DNA of 64,000 nucleotides from Streptomyces aculeolatus (GTDB taxonomy: Bacteria > Actinomycetota > Actinomycetes > Streptomycetales > Streptomycetaceae). The notes under the pieces were generated by a model. The model had not been told where the DNA came from, made no database searches, and saw only the letters and a program-made list of their open reading frames with translations. The stretch spans positions 868,001-932,000 of the forward strand of contig NZ_JAINRD010000001.1 of the NCBI RefSeq assembly GCF_020400605.1, given 5' to 3'. How positions within the stretch are numbered: position 1 is the first letter of the stretch; the number at the start of each line of letters is the position of its first letter. A program made the translations under genes and the position numbers. This document shows positions 43,170 through 52,173 of the stretch, one piece after another.

Positions 43170-45300
43170 CTGCGGCCTCCTGTACCTCGCGGATCAGTCG
43201 GGGGACTCCCTCGCCCGCCGCGCGCAGCGGGCCGGGGACCGTCTCGTACGGGACACGCGCCTGCCCTCGCGGCGCCGGGAGCGTGAGGCGCAGCGCGTGC
43301 GCCTCACGCGGGTCCGCCGCAGCCGCCGCGCGGCAGCCCGGGCAGAGCGGCACGGCGCGGGCGGGGGCTCCCGGTGCCAGGCGGGTGCGCTGCCTGGCGC
43401 GGGCGGGGCCGTGCATCGGGTTCAGCGTGCACAGGTGGACCGGGGTGCCGGGGCCGGCGAGCGTCGCGCGGCCCGCGCGGGCCAGGGCGATGGCCGCGGC
43501 CAGCGCCTCCGGGGGTGCGGCCGCGTCGATACGGCCGTCCTCCTCCGCGTCGACCAGCAACTGCGCCGCGTCCAGGCAGTCCCACACCCTGACCCGCACC
43601 GCCCCGCGCGGGTCGGCCGCCTCGAACTCCGCCGCCAGCGCCTCCAGTTCCGCGTGCGCCGTCCGCCTCAGGTACGCCTCCGAGGGGGCGGCCGGCGCCT
43701 CGTACAGCGGCCCCGGGCCGCCGGTGGCGCCGGCAGGCCCGCGCCGCCCGCCGCCGACGAGCCGCACCGCGCCCGCGACCAGGCCGAACGCCAGCCCCGC
43801 GGCCAGCGCCCCCACGACCAGCCCCGGTACGAAGTCCGCCGCGAACACCGACGGCAGCGCGTCCTCCGCCACCGGGTCCGGCGGGTCCATCGGCGATGGC
43901 GCCGCCCCCGGGTCGCCGCCCGGCCGCGCGCCGGTCAGCTCCTCGATGAGCAACTCCACCCGCTCGCCCAGCCGCAGGTCGTCGTCGTCCGCGTCCCGCG
44001 GCGGGTACCCGATCTCCCGCGGCAGCAGATAGAGGTCGACGTCCAGCCCGATCCCGTGGTCCACGGCCTGCACCTGGCCGCTGCGCGGATCGGCCAGCAC
44101 GTAGACGCCGTCCTCGCCGACCGCCCGCCCGAGCGACTTCAGGAACGTGTCCCCCTGCCCGCCGGACTCGTCCTCCGGCGCGATCGGTACGGAGGCCACG
44201 TACACCGGGACTTCGAGGCTGCCGATCTTCCTGCGCAGCCCCGTCCGCTCCTCCTCGTCGATCTGCGCGGGCGACTCGGGGTCCACGTACACCGGGTCCT
44301 CGGCCAGCCCCGCCGACACGCGGTCCAGCCGGGCCGCCATGTCCGCACGCGTCGGCGGCGGGCCCGGGTCCGTCGTCTCGTCGTCGAACACCGCCGCCGC
44401 GCCCAGCGCGATGGCCCCGGCCAGCACCACCGCCGTCGCGACCGCAGCGCCCGCCCCGCCTCCGAGGGCACCCGCGACGCCGCCGCGGGCCCGGGACTCG
44501 GCGTCCGGGAGAGCCGCCCGCCGCGCCCGCCGGCGCAGCACGTACAGCACGAGCAGCAGCGCCAGCAGCGGCACCCCGGCGAGCAGGATGCCCGTCAGGA
44601 ACGACTGGTTCTCCCGGTCGGTACGCGTGATGTGCAGCCGGTCCGGCTCCTCGTCCGGCGCGCTGCCAGCGTCGCTGCCGTACTTCTCCCGCGCCTCCTC
44701 CGCGCGCCCCGCCGGGTCGTCGTCGGTCAGCGCCTCCACGAAGCGCTGGAACGTCAGCAGCGGCCCGGCGTCGTACGGCAGTTCATACTGCGCGACGGTC
44801 GTCGCCGACTCCGCCGGCACGTCGACGCCGAAGGGCACCGCGGTGACGCCGATGCCGCTGCTGTCCAGCAGGACGTACAGCCCGTCCCGGCGCAGCCTGT
44901 CGTGCACCGCGCCGAGCAGCCGCTCGTCGAACGGGCCGCGCTCGGGCAGCAGTACGACGTACGTCGGCACACCCGCCTTCTCCGCGGTCTTCGCGAACTC
45001 CGGTGCGGAGGACCGCGCGATCTCGCGGGGGGCCTGGTCCGTCACGTACACCGGGTCCTCGCGCAACCGCTCCGCCAGATACGCCGCCTGCCCGGCGCCG
45101 TCCCCCTCCGCCCGGCCCGCGGCGACCGCGCCGCCCGCCGCCGTCCCGGGCAGGAGCGCCAGGAGCAGCAGCAGTCCGACGGCCACGGACCGGCGGGCGC
45201 CCCCGGCGCACGCCGACGCGGCCGCGGCCCTCACGGCCTTCACCATCCCCCCGGACCTCCCGAGCCCGCCGCGCACCCGCTGCCGCACCGGCCGTCGCAT
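43156..45300 (-). CDS. exported membrane protein with two D-PVYV domains and cysteine-rich tail
   Basis: A 714-residue protein. A signal peptide (about 36-60) precedes a first extracytoplasmic domain (LREDPVYVTDQAPREI, 80-95; VPTYVVLLPERG; LYVLLDSSGIGV), two membrane helices (about 225-245 and 270-292), a second copy of the domain (LAEDPVYVDPESPAQI near 320; VPVYVASVPIAPEDE), another helix near 480 and a cytoplasmic tail with HLCTLNPMHGPARARQRTR and LCPGCRAA. The repeated domain and the C-x(n)-CxxC tail are shared with the downstream gene product. No catalytic residues can be assigned. A TTACGG/TACGAT pair with a 17-base spacer upstream on the minus strand is a possible promoter. Confidence 0.7.
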   Translation of the reverse strand: MRRPVRQRVRGGLGRSGGMVKAVRAAAASACAGGARRSVAVGLLLLLALLPGTAAGGAVAAGRAEGDGAGQAAYLAERLREDPVYVTDQAPREIARSSAPEFAKTAEKAGVPTYVVLLPERGPFDERLLGAVHDRLRRDGLYVLLDSSGIGVTAVPFGVDVPAESATTVAQYELPYDAGPLLTFQRFVEALTDDDPAGRAEEAREKYGSDAGSAPDEEPDRLHITRTDRENQSFLTGILLAGVPLLALLLVLYVLRRRARRAALPDAESRARGGVAGALGGGAGAAVATAVVLAGAIALGAAAVFDDETTDPGPPPTRADMAARLDRVSAGLAEDPVYVDPESPAQIDEEERTGLRRKIGSLEVPVYVASVPIAPEDESGGQGDTFLKSLGRAVGEDGVYVLADPRSGQVQAVDHGIGLDVDLYLLPREIGYPPRDADDDDLRLGERVELLIEELTGARPGGDPGAAPSPMDPPDPVAEDALPSVFAADFVPGLVVGALAAGLAFGLVAGAVRLVGGGRRGPAGATGGPGPLYEAPAAPSEAYLRRTAHAELEALAAEFEAADPRGAVRVRVWDCLDAAQLLVDAEEDGRIDAAAPPEALAAAIALARAGRATLAGPGTPVHLCTLNPMHGPARARQRTRLAPGAPARAVPLCPGCRAAAAADPREAHALRLTLPAPRGQARVPYETVPGPLRAAGEGVPRLIREVQEAAGVPD

Positions 45301-45738
45301 GTGTATCCCCCTTTCCCACCGGATCGTAGCGACGACCACCGACATCCGTAATCGCGCCCCGACGCCCGCGGAATTCCATCCATTTGACGAGTTGGCGAGT
45401 GCACATATCCGGATTCGCCAATACCCGGTCCGCTCGTCTGTCACAGAGGAGCCCGCCAACGGGCCCGCCGGCCCCCGCACCCGGCGCGCGCGTGGGCCCG
45501 TACGCCCGTCGGTGCGTGCCCCCCGCGCCCCTGCAAGCTGGTGATTTGCGGTCCCGGCACGGTTGTCGTCTCAGCTATCGGAACTGTCGATGGGCTGTGA
45601 CGCTCTCGTTGCCTGACGCGGGTTGAGGGGGGTTTAGGCTACTGCTACGGTTCGATGGCTTGACAACCTGTTGCGGCGTTCTCGGCCGATCAGGTAGGGG
45701 AATTTCGGCCAGGAAACGGCGAGTTACGGGGTGATTCC
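45301..45738. other. divergent control region between the DPVYV genes and the Tad operon
   Basis: This 438-bp region contains an inverted repeat with 7-base arms (TTGGCGA at 45392-45398, TCGCCAA at 45415-45421). Towards the Tad operon it contains TTGAGG and, 17 bases later, TACGGT (about 45622-45650), which may be the operon promoter. No ORF with coding-like composition is seen. Confidence 0.4.
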
Positions 45739-46464
45739 GTGAAGACCAGGGAACGCACGGCAGCCGCGGGCGGCAGGTCGGCCGCCCCTGTTCCGCAGTC
45801 CGGCGACAGACTGCCGTTTGCTCCTCGCGAACGCAAACCGGCGCTGGCGGCACTGGCCGTGCTCCTGATCCTCGCCGGCGCGCTGGGCACCGCCGTGCTC
45901 GTGCTGCGCGCGGGCAACCAGGTCGCCGCCGTGCAGATCTCCGACCGCGTCCCCGCGGGCGAGGGCATCTCCGACTCGGACGTCGAGCAGGTGATGATGC
46001 CGAAGGACAGCGACGTCCCGTACATCCGCTGGGACCAGCGCAGCCAGCTCGGCGACTTCTACGCCACCACCGACCTCGTCCCCGGCAGCGTCCTGGTCCC
46101 CGAGATGATCCAGGAAGGCAAGGGCCTCAAGGAGGGCCAGACCGTGGTCGGCGTGACCATGGAGGCCGCGCAGATGCCCGGCGGCCTGGTCGACGGCGCC
46201 CGCGTCGACGCCTACTACGTCGGCGACAGCCCGACCACCGGCGACAGCGGCGACAGCGGCACCGGCTCCTCCGGCAGCGTCGCGGCCGGCGAGGTGCTCG
46301 CCGAGGGCGTCAAGGTGCAGAGCATCAGCCGCGGCGACGAGGGCACGGTCACCAGTGGAACCGTCACCGTCAATCTCCTCGTCGACAAGGCACAGGCGGG
46401 TCCTCTCGTGGCGGCGGCGTCCGAGAAGGAGATCGGCCTGACTCTCGTATCCAGCGGTAGCTGA
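45739..46464 (+). CDS. SAF-domain pilus assembly protein, CpaB/RcpC-like
   Basis: A 241-residue protein with an N-terminal membrane helix (ALAALAVLLILAGALGTAVLVL, about 35-56 of the protein) and an extracytoplasmic SAF domain (QISDRVPAGEGISDSDVEQVMMPKDS, in two blocks). A Ser/Gly/Thr-rich loop (about 165-185) is followed by a beta-rich C-terminal part (TVTVNLLVDKAQAGPLVAAA, EIGLTLVSSGS). In Tad systems CpaB/RcpC lies at the head of the operon and acts outside the membrane in pilus assembly. The GTG at 45739 is preceded by GGGGTGATT. First gene of the Tad operon. Confidence 0.78.
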   Translation: MKTRERTAAAGGRSAAPVPQSGDRLPFAPRERKPALAALAVLLILAGALGTAVLVLRAGNQVAAVQISDRVPAGEGISDSDVEQVMMPKDSDVPYIRWDQRSQLGDFYATTDLVPGSVLVPEMIQEGKGLKEGQTVVGVTMEAAQMPGGLVDGARVDAYYVGDSPTTGDSGDSGTGSSGSVAAGEVLAEGVKVQSISRGDEGTVTSGTVTVNLLVDKAQAGPLVAAASEKEIGLTLVSSGS

Positions 46465-46502
46465 CGTCGTAACGGGTCTTCACGGGAGCGAGGGAACTCA
46501 CC

Positions 46503-47615
46503 ATGGCGCTGATCGCAGTCGCGGCCGACAAGGGCGCGCCCGGCGTGACGACGACCGCCGTCGCGCTGGCCGCCGTCTGGCCCCGGCGTGCGCTGCTCGC
46601 CGAGGCGGACCCGGCGGGCGGCGACCTCGTCTACCGCTCGGTCGGGCAGAACGGCAGCTCACTCGACCCGAACACCGGCATGCTGTCGCTGGCCGCCACC
46701 GCCCGCCGCGGCATCGCCGCGGAGCAGCTGTGGGACCACGCGCAGCCGATGTCCGGCGGGCTCGACGTCATCGTCGGCCTCGGCAACTCCGACCAGTCCG
46801 CCGGCCTCACCCGCCTCTGGCCCACGCTGGGCCGGGCGTTCGCCGCCCTCGCCGAGTCGCCGCACGGCGGCGCGGACGTGATCGCCGACTGCGGGCGCGT
46901 CGGCGTGGACTCGGGGACCGTCGAGCTGTTCTCGCACGCCGCGCTGGTGCTGCTGGTGGCCCGCGCGCTGCCCGAGCAGATCGCGCGGGTACGGGACCGG
47001 GCGTCGTCCCTGTCCGCGCGGCTGCACGGCACGCAGCGCGGCGCGGCGGCGCTGGGCACGCCGCTGATCGGCGTGCTGCTGGTCACCGAGCCGTCCGGCG
47101 CCGCGAAGGTCGCCGCGCAGGTCAACGACATGCTCACGGCGTCGCAGTCCGGCGCCCGGGTGCTCGGGGTGGTCGCGGACGACCTCGCGGGCGCCGAGCA
47201 GTTGGCGGGGCGGCGGCGCGGGCGCGCGGAGAAGTCGATGCTCGTACGCTCCATCCGCAAGGTCGCCAGCGACCTGCACCAGAACTTCGGCACCTCGCTG
47301 CTGGCCGAGCCGGCGGCCGCGGGCGCACCGCAGGCGCCGTACGGCGGCGGGGCGCCGCAGGCACCGTACGGCGGCGGCACCCCGGCCCAGGGGACGGGCG
47401 CCGTACCGCAGCAGGGCCACCCCGCCCAGCCGGGCCGGCCCGGACACCCGGCGCAGCAGCCCCACGGCCAGCAGCCCCCGGCGCCGGGCCAGCCCGGCCA
47501 GCCCGCCGCCCCCGGTCAGCACCCCGCCTACGGCGCCCCCGGCACCAACCCCGGCGCCAACCCCGGCCCGGGCACCGCGCAGGGCCCCGGCCCCCGCCAT
47601 GGAGCCGCCCGATGA
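46503..47615 (+). CDS. CpaE/TadZ-like ParA-superfamily protein
   Basis: A 370-residue cytoplasmic protein. The N-terminal 260 residues have the ParA/MinD fold: MALIAVAADKGAPGVTTTAVAL, EADPAGGDLVYR, GADVIADCGRVG. The deviant Walker A (KGAPGVTTT) lacks the Lys that normally contacts the phosphates, so ATP hydrolysis is doubtful. The last 100 residues are low complexity, with two APQAPYGGG repeats and Gly/Pro/Gln-rich sequence. TadZ/CpaE proteins position the pilus machinery at a cell site. Its stop overlaps the tadA start (ATGA). Confidence 0.8.
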   Translation: MALIAVAADKGAPGVTTTAVALAAVWPRRALLAEADPAGGDLVYRSVGQNGSSLDPNTGMLSLAATARRGIAAEQLWDHAQPMSGGLDVIVGLGNSDQSAGLTRLWPTLGRAFAALAESPHGGADVIADCGRVGVDSGTVELFSHAALVLLVARALPEQIARVRDRASSLSARLHGTQRGAAALGTPLIGVLLVTEPSGAAKVAAQVNDMLTASQSGARVLGVVADDLAGAEQLAGRRRGRAEKSMLVRSIRKVASDLHQNFGTSLLAEPAAAGAPQAPYGGGAPQAPYGGGTPAQGTGAVPQQGHPAQPGRPGHPAQQPHGQQPPAPGQPGQPAAPGQHPAYGAPGTNPGANPGPGTAQGPGPRHGAAR

Positions 47616-48928
47616 CCAGCGGACCCGCAGTGGACCACGGCCTCGTCAAGCGCTTCCGCCAGGAAGCCGGCGACCGGATAGCCCGCCAGCGCCACGAGGA
47701 CCAACTCGCCGGCGTCACCCCCATGTCCGCCGAGGACGAGCGGCACTTCGCCCGCGCCGTCATCGCGCAGATCCTGGAGGACTACGCCCGCGCCGAGATC
47801 AACTACGGCCGCACGCCGCTGGACGCCGAGACCGAGGAGGCGTACGCGGCGGCCGTGCACGCGGCCCTCTTCGGCGTCGGCCGGCTGCAGCCGCTGCTGG
47901 ACGACCCCGAGGTCGAGAACATCGACATCAACGGCTTCGACCACGTCTTCGTCGGCTACGCCGACGGCCGCGAGGCCAAGGTCGATCCGGTGGCCGAGAG
48001 CGACGAGGAACTCGTCGAGCTCATCCAGATACTGGGCGCCTACTCCGGCCTGTCCTCCCGGCCGTTCGACTCCGCCAACCCGCAGCTCGACCTGCGCCTG
48101 CCCGACGGCTCCCGGCTCTCTGCGGTCATGGACGTCACCCGCCGCCCGGCGCTGTCCATCCGCCGTGCCCGCCTCGGCAAGGTGTTCCTCCCGGACCTCG
48201 TCGGCAACGCGACGATCTCCGCGGAGCTGGGCTCGTTCCTCACCTGCGCGGTGCGGGCCCGCAAGAACATCATGATCGCCGGCGCCACCAACGCCGGGAA
48301 GACGACGCTGCTGCGTGCGCTGGCCAACGAGATCCCCGCCCCCGAGCGGCTGATCACGGTGGAGCGCGCGCTGGAGCTGGGCCTGGACCAGTTCCCCGAG
48401 CTGCACCCCAACGTGGTCGCGTTCGAGGAGCGGCTGCCCAACTCCGAGGGCCACGGCGCCATCACGATGGCCGAGCTGGTGCGCAGGTCGCTGCGTATGA
48501 ACCCGTCCCGCGTCATCGTCGGCGAGGTGCTCGGCGACGAGATCGTCACCATGCTGAACGCGATGTCGCAGGGCAACGACGGCTCGCTGTCCACGATCCA
48601 CGCCAACAGCTCCTCCGAGGTGTTCAACCGCATCTCGACGTACGCACTCCAGGCCAGCGAGCGGCTGCCGGTCGAGGCGAGCCAGATGCTGGTCGCCGGC
48701 GCCATCGACTTCGTCGTCTTCATCGAGCGCCGCAACCTCTACCACCAGGGCGGCGGCCTCCAGCGCTCGGTCACCTCGGTGCGCGAGGTCAACGGCGTGG
48801 ACGGCCGCGTGATGTCGTCCGAGGTCTTCAAGGAGGGCCCGGACGGACTGCTGCACCCGCACGCGCCGATCCACTGCATCGACGAGCTCATTCCGTTCGG
48901 ATACCAGCCCAGCGGGGATTGGAGGTAG
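47612..48928 (+). CDS. tadA: Tad pilus assembly ATPase TadA/CpaF
   Basis: A 438-residue member of the secretion ATPase (VirB11/GspE) family that powers Flp pilus assembly. N-terminal helical region; IDINGFDHVFVGY and RLPDGSRLSAVMDV are typical of CpaF. Walker A is AGATNAGKTTLLRAL (about 223), the Asp/Glu box is ITVERALELGL, Walker B is PSRVIVGEVLGDEI and the His box is GSLSTIHANSSSEV. All catalytic elements are intact. It starts by ATGA overlap with the cpaE-like gene. Confidence 0.93.
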   Translation: MTSGPAVDHGLVKRFRQEAGDRIARQRHEDQLAGVTPMSAEDERHFARAVIAQILEDYARAEINYGRTPLDAETEEAYAAAVHAALFGVGRLQPLLDDPEVENIDINGFDHVFVGYADGREAKVDPVAESDEELVELIQILGAYSGLSSRPFDSANPQLDLRLPDGSRLSAVMDVTRRPALSIRRARLGKVFLPDLVGNATISAELGSFLTCAVRARKNIMIAGATNAGKTTLLRALANEIPAPERLITVERALELGLDQFPELHPNVVAFEERLPNSEGHGAITMAELVRRSLRMNPSRVIVGEVLGDEIVTMLNAMSQGNDGSLSTIHANSSSEVFNRISTYALQASERLPVEASQMLVAGAIDFVVFIERRNLYHQGGGLQRSVTSVREVNGVDGRVMSSEVFKEGPDGLLHPHAPIHCIDELIPFGYQPSGDWR

Positions 48929-48934
48929 CGGCTC

Positions 48935-49855
48935 ATGAACGGCTCGGTCTTCTCCGTCACGATGGGCTACGGGCTGCTCGCCGGCGCGGTGATCGGCGGC
49001 GGTGTCGCGCTGCTCATCGTGGCGATCCGCGGCCTGCCGGCGAAGCCGGAGCACGAGAAGCAGCAGGAGGGCGAACGGGCCGCGGAGCTGGTGCGGTTCG
49101 CCAGCCAGCGGGCGACGCTCGCCGCGGTCGCCGGGCTGCTGGTGCTGCTGCTGACCCGCTGGCCGGTCGCCGGCCTGGCCACCGGCGTGCTGGTGGCGTT
49201 CTGGGACAAGCTCTTCGGCGGCGCCGCCGCCGAGCGGCTGGCGATGAAGCGGGTCGAGGCGCTGGCCCAGTGGACGGAGTCGCTGCGCGACACGATCGCC
49301 GGCGCGGTCGGCCTGGAGCAGGCCATTCCGGCCTCCGCCCGGGCCTCGGCGCCCGCGCTGCGGCCGCATCTGGACGCGATGGTCGACCGGTTGCGCTCCC
49401 GTACGCCCCTGCCGGACGCCCTGCAGCACCTCGCCGACGACCTCGACGACGCCTCGGCCGACCTGATCATCGCGGCCCTGATCCTCAACGCCCGGCTGCG
49501 CGGCCCCGGTCTGCGCGAGGTGCTGGGCGCGCTGGCGAAGTCGGCGCGCGAGGAGGTCGACATGCGCCAGCGCGTGATGGCGCAGCGCGCCTCCACGCGG
49601 CGCAGCGTGCAGATCGTCGTCAGCGTCTCGGTGGCGTTCGTGCTCGGCCTGTCGGTCTTCAACCGCGGCTTCGTCGAGCCGTACGGCTCGCCGGTCGGCC
49701 AGGCGGTTCTGGCCTGCGTCTGCGGGCTGTTCGCGGCCGGCTTCTGGTGGCTGCGCAAGCTGTCGACGATCGAGACGCCCGAGCGCTTCCTGGCCGGCGC
49801 GAAGCAGCAGCCGCAGCAGGTCGCCTTCGTCCGGCCGCGTGAGGAGGTCTCCTGA
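48935..49855 (+). CDS. tadB: type II secretion F-domain protein TadB
   Basis: A 306-residue inner-membrane platform protein. It has an N-terminal helix (MGYGLLAGAVIGGGVALLIV), a second helix near residue 65 (LAAVAGLLVLLLTRWPVAGLATGVLVAF, in two blocks), a GspF-like cytoplasmic domain (VEALAQWTESLRDTIAGAVGLEQAI, DALQHLADDLDDASADLII) and two C-terminal helices. The stop and the tadC start overlap by one base (TGATG). It works with TadC as the platform for pilus assembly. Confidence 0.88.
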   Translation: MNGSVFSVTMGYGLLAGAVIGGGVALLIVAIRGLPAKPEHEKQQEGERAAELVRFASQRATLAAVAGLLVLLLTRWPVAGLATGVLVAFWDKLFGGAAAERLAMKRVEALAQWTESLRDTIAGAVGLEQAIPASARASAPALRPHLDAMVDRLRSRTPLPDALQHLADDLDDASADLIIAALILNARLRGPGLREVLGALAKSAREEVDMRQRVMAQRASTRRSVQIVVSVSVAFVLGLSVFNRGFVEPYGSPVGQAVLACVCGLFAAGFWWLRKLSTIETPERFLAGAKQQPQQVAFVRPREEVS

Positions 49856-50799
49856 TGGAGTTCCAGGGTGCGGACACACTGACGTACTCCGTCGTCATCG
49901 GCGCGGTGATGGGCCTGGGCATCTACCTGCTCGTACGGGCCATCGCCCCCGGCCGCCGCGGCGCCGTCGCGACGGTCGCGCGGGTCGACGCGATGCGCGC
50001 CCGCGGCTCCGGCCGGACGACGACGTCCTCGCCGCACCAGAAGGAGGAAGGGCGCTTCGGGGGGCTGCGCGCGCAGGTGGGGGAGCGGGCCGCGGAGTTC
50101 TACCTGCGGCAGGGCTGGGAGCAGCGCTCGCTCCGCTCCGACCTGGCGGTGCTGGACCGGTCCTGGGAGAGCTTCCTGGCGACGAAGGTGCTGCTGTCCG
50201 CGGTGGGGCTGGTCTTCGGCCCCGGCGTGTACGCGCTGATCTCGGTGGCCGGCTTCGGCCTGAACCCGGTCATCCCGGTCTGGCTCGCGCTGGTCGCCGC
50301 CCTGCTCTTCTTCCTCCTGCCCGACCTGGAGGTACGCAGGGACGCCGCCGACAAGCGCAAGGACCTGCGCCGCGTGGTGGGCGCGTACCTGGACCTGGTG
50401 GCGATGAACCTGGCGGGCGGGCGCGGCCTGCCCGAGGCCCTGATGGCCGCGGCCGACATCAGCGACGGCTGGGCCCTGCGCAGGGTGCGCAACGCACTTG
50501 CCGACGCCCGGATCACCGGCACCAGCCAGTGGCAGGCGCTCGGCAATCTCGGCGACGAGCTGGGGATCGAAGAGCTGAAGGACCTGTCGGCGTCGCTGGC
50601 ACTGGTCTCCGACGACGGCGCGAAGGTGCGCGAGTCGCTGGCGTCCAGGGCGGAGACCATGAGACATCGCGAGCTTGCCGAAATCGAGGGGGCGGCAGGC
50701 GAGAAGTCGCAGTCCATGCTCGTCGCACAACTACTGCTGTGCGCCGGGTTCCTGGTCTTCCTGGTCTATCCCGCGGCCATCCGCGTGCTGCAGGTCTGA
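49855..50799 (+). CDS. tadC: type II secretion F-domain protein TadC
   Basis: A 314-residue partner of TadB. It has an N-terminal membrane helix (TYSVVIGAVMGLGIYLLVRAI, read from residue 10), paired helices near 125-165 and the GspF-like domain (RRVVGAYLDLVAMNLAGGRGLPEAL, LGDELGIEELKDLSASLALV). The C-terminal helix is LLLCAGFLVFLVYPAAIRVLQV. It starts directly at the tadB stop. The paired order tadB-tadC is diagnostic of Tad loci. Confidence 0.88.
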   Translation: MEFQGADTLTYSVVIGAVMGLGIYLLVRAIAPGRRGAVATVARVDAMRARGSGRTTTSSPHQKEEGRFGGLRAQVGERAAEFYLRQGWEQRSLRSDLAVLDRSWESFLATKVLLSAVGLVFGPGVYALISVAGFGLNPVIPVWLALVAALLFFLLPDLEVRRDAADKRKDLRRVVGAYLDLVAMNLAGGRGLPEALMAAADISDGWALRRVRNALADARITGTSQWQALGNLGDELGIEELKDLSASLALVSDDGAKVRESLASRAETMRHRELAEIEGAAGEKSQSMLVAQLLLCAGFLVFLVYPAAIRVLQV

Positions 50800-50837
50800 G
50801 TCATCCCCCCGCTACGCAGAGAGGACGTAACGACGTC

Positions 50838-51086
50838 ATGAAGAACCGCTTCACCAGCACCGGACACCCGACGATCGACTTCCTGGTCACCTTCCTGCGC
50901 GGCCGCGTGGAGCGGGCCCGCTCGGGCGAACTGGACCGCGGCGCCTCCGCCGTGGAGTGGGTGATCATCTCCGCCATCGTGGTGGCGATCGTCAGCGCGG
51001 TCGCCGTCATCATCAACCGCGCGCTGAGCGACGGTGCGTCGGATGTGGAGGACTGCATCCAGAACGCCGGCGCCGACGGCTGCTGA
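50838..51086 (+). CDS. flp: Flp-type prepilin
   Basis: An 82-residue class IVb-like prepilin. A leader of about 34 residues ends in the processing motif RG-ASAVEW, with Glu at +5 as in type IV-like pilins; Trp replaces the Tyr usually found at +6 in Flp pilins. The hydrophobic assembly helix (VIISAIVVAIVSAVAVIIN) follows, then a short polar tail with two Cys (DCIQNAGADGC) that may form a disulfide. A GAGAGGAC site precedes the ATG at 50838. This is the likely major pilus subunit. Confidence 0.85.
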   Translation: MKNRFTSTGHPTIDFLVTFLRGRVERARSGELDRGASAVEWVIISAIVVAIVSAVAVIINRALSDGASDVEDCIQNAGADGC

Positions 51087-51128
51087 GCCGGCGGCTGACG
51101 GGGCGGGCTCACGGGTGGGTTGACGATC

Positions 51129-51638
51129 ATGACGACGACGACACGGCGGCAGGCGCCGGCGTGGCTGCGGCGCAGGCTCGACGCCTGCCGCGGCGACGGC
51201 GGCGGCGGTGACACGGGGCCGGGCAGCGGCCGGCACGGCGTGGGCGGAGGCGACCGCGGCATGTCCGCGATCGAGTTCGTGCTGCTCACCCCCGTGCTGT
51301 ACTTCATGATCTTCGCCACCGTGCAGTTCGGGCTGTACTTCTTCGCCGACCACGTCGCGCAGGCGACGGCGCAGCACGGGGCGCGCGAGGCGCGCAGGAC
51401 CGCCGAGTCGAACCCGGGCGGCTGGCAGGGCCTGGCCCGGCAGGCGGCGCATGATCGGCTGAACACGGTCGGCCCGAAGCTGCTCACCAGCCCGGACATC
51501 CGGGTGTACGAGGGCGCGGACGACCGGGTCGGGGTGGAGGTGGAGGGCGATGTGGTCAACGTCTTCCCGTTCATCGACCTCAAGGCGCGGGCGGAGTCGG
51601 AGGGGCCGATCGAGCGGTTCGTACCGGACTTGGGATGA
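51129..51638 (+). CDS. tadE: TadE-like pseudopilin
   Basis: A 169-residue protein. A polar N-terminus of about 43 residues ends in the prepilin-like site RG-MSAIEF (Glu at +5), followed by a membrane helix (VLLTPVLYFMIFATVQFGLYFFA) and an extracytoplasmic domain (HVAQATAQHGAREARRTAES, which is the typical TadE post-helix motif). The ATG at 51129 is preferred over TTG 51120 because GGTGGG then lies nine bases upstream. Minor pseudopilins of this type are processed by the same peptidase as Flp. Confidence 0.85.
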   Translation: MTTTTRRQAPAWLRRRLDACRGDGGGGDTGPGSGRHGVGGGDRGMSAIEFVLLTPVLYFMIFATVQFGLYFFADHVAQATAQHGAREARRTAESNPGGWQGLARQAAHDRLNTVGPKLLTSPDIRVYEGADDRVGVEVEGDVVNVFPFIDLKARAESEGPIERFVPDLG

Positions 51639-51654
51639 CGGGGGACGGGGACGC

Positions 51655-52173
51655 ATGGCTGTGAACGGGGCGCGCGGCGACCTGGGTGAGCACGGGGCCC
51701 GGGCGCCGGAGGGACCGGGAGAGCCGGGGGAGCAGGGGGAGCCGGGCGGGCGCCGTGACCTCCGGTCCGACCGGGGGGTGACGACCATCGAGGTGGTGAT
51801 CCTTGCCCCGGTGATGTTCCTCTTTATCCTCGTCCTCGTCGCGTTCGGCCAGTTGGTCGACGGCCGCGGCGGGGTCGACGGCGCGGCGCGCGACGCCGTA
51901 CGGGCCGCGTCCTTGCAGCGCACCGTCGGCGAGGCGCAGCGCGCCGCGCAGCGGGCGGCGGAGTCGCAGCTGGAGGGCGATGTGTGCACGGGCCCGGTGG
52001 ACGTGGACCTGTCGGGGGACTTCGCGCCGCCGGAGCCGGGCGAGGCGAGCAGCATCATCACGGTCGAGGTGACCTGCGAGGTGAAGGGCCTGGGGATGCT
52101 GGGCCTGGACATCGACCCGCGGATGACGGGCTCGTCGTCCGCGCCGCTCGACCCGTACAGGAGGGCGGCATGA
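51655..52173 (+). CDS. second TadE/TadF-like pseudopilin
   Basis: A 172-residue protein with a Gly/Pro/Glu-rich N-terminal leader (about 40 residues), the processing-site motif RG-VTTIEV (Glu at +5), one membrane helix (VILAPVMFLFILVLVAFGQL) and the post-helix motif GAARDAVRAASLQRT. The outer part has Cys residues (VCTGP, VTCEV) that may form a disulfide. Its stop overlaps the next start (ATGA). Confidence 0.83.
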   Translation: MAVNGARGDLGEHGARAPEGPGEPGEQGEPGGRRDLRSDRGVTTIEVVILAPVMFLFILVLVAFGQLVDGRGGVDGAARDAVRAASLQRTVGEAQRAAQRAAESQLEGDVCTGPVDVDLSGDFAPPEPGEASSIITVEVTCEVKGLGMLGLDIDPRMTGSSSAPLDPYRRAA

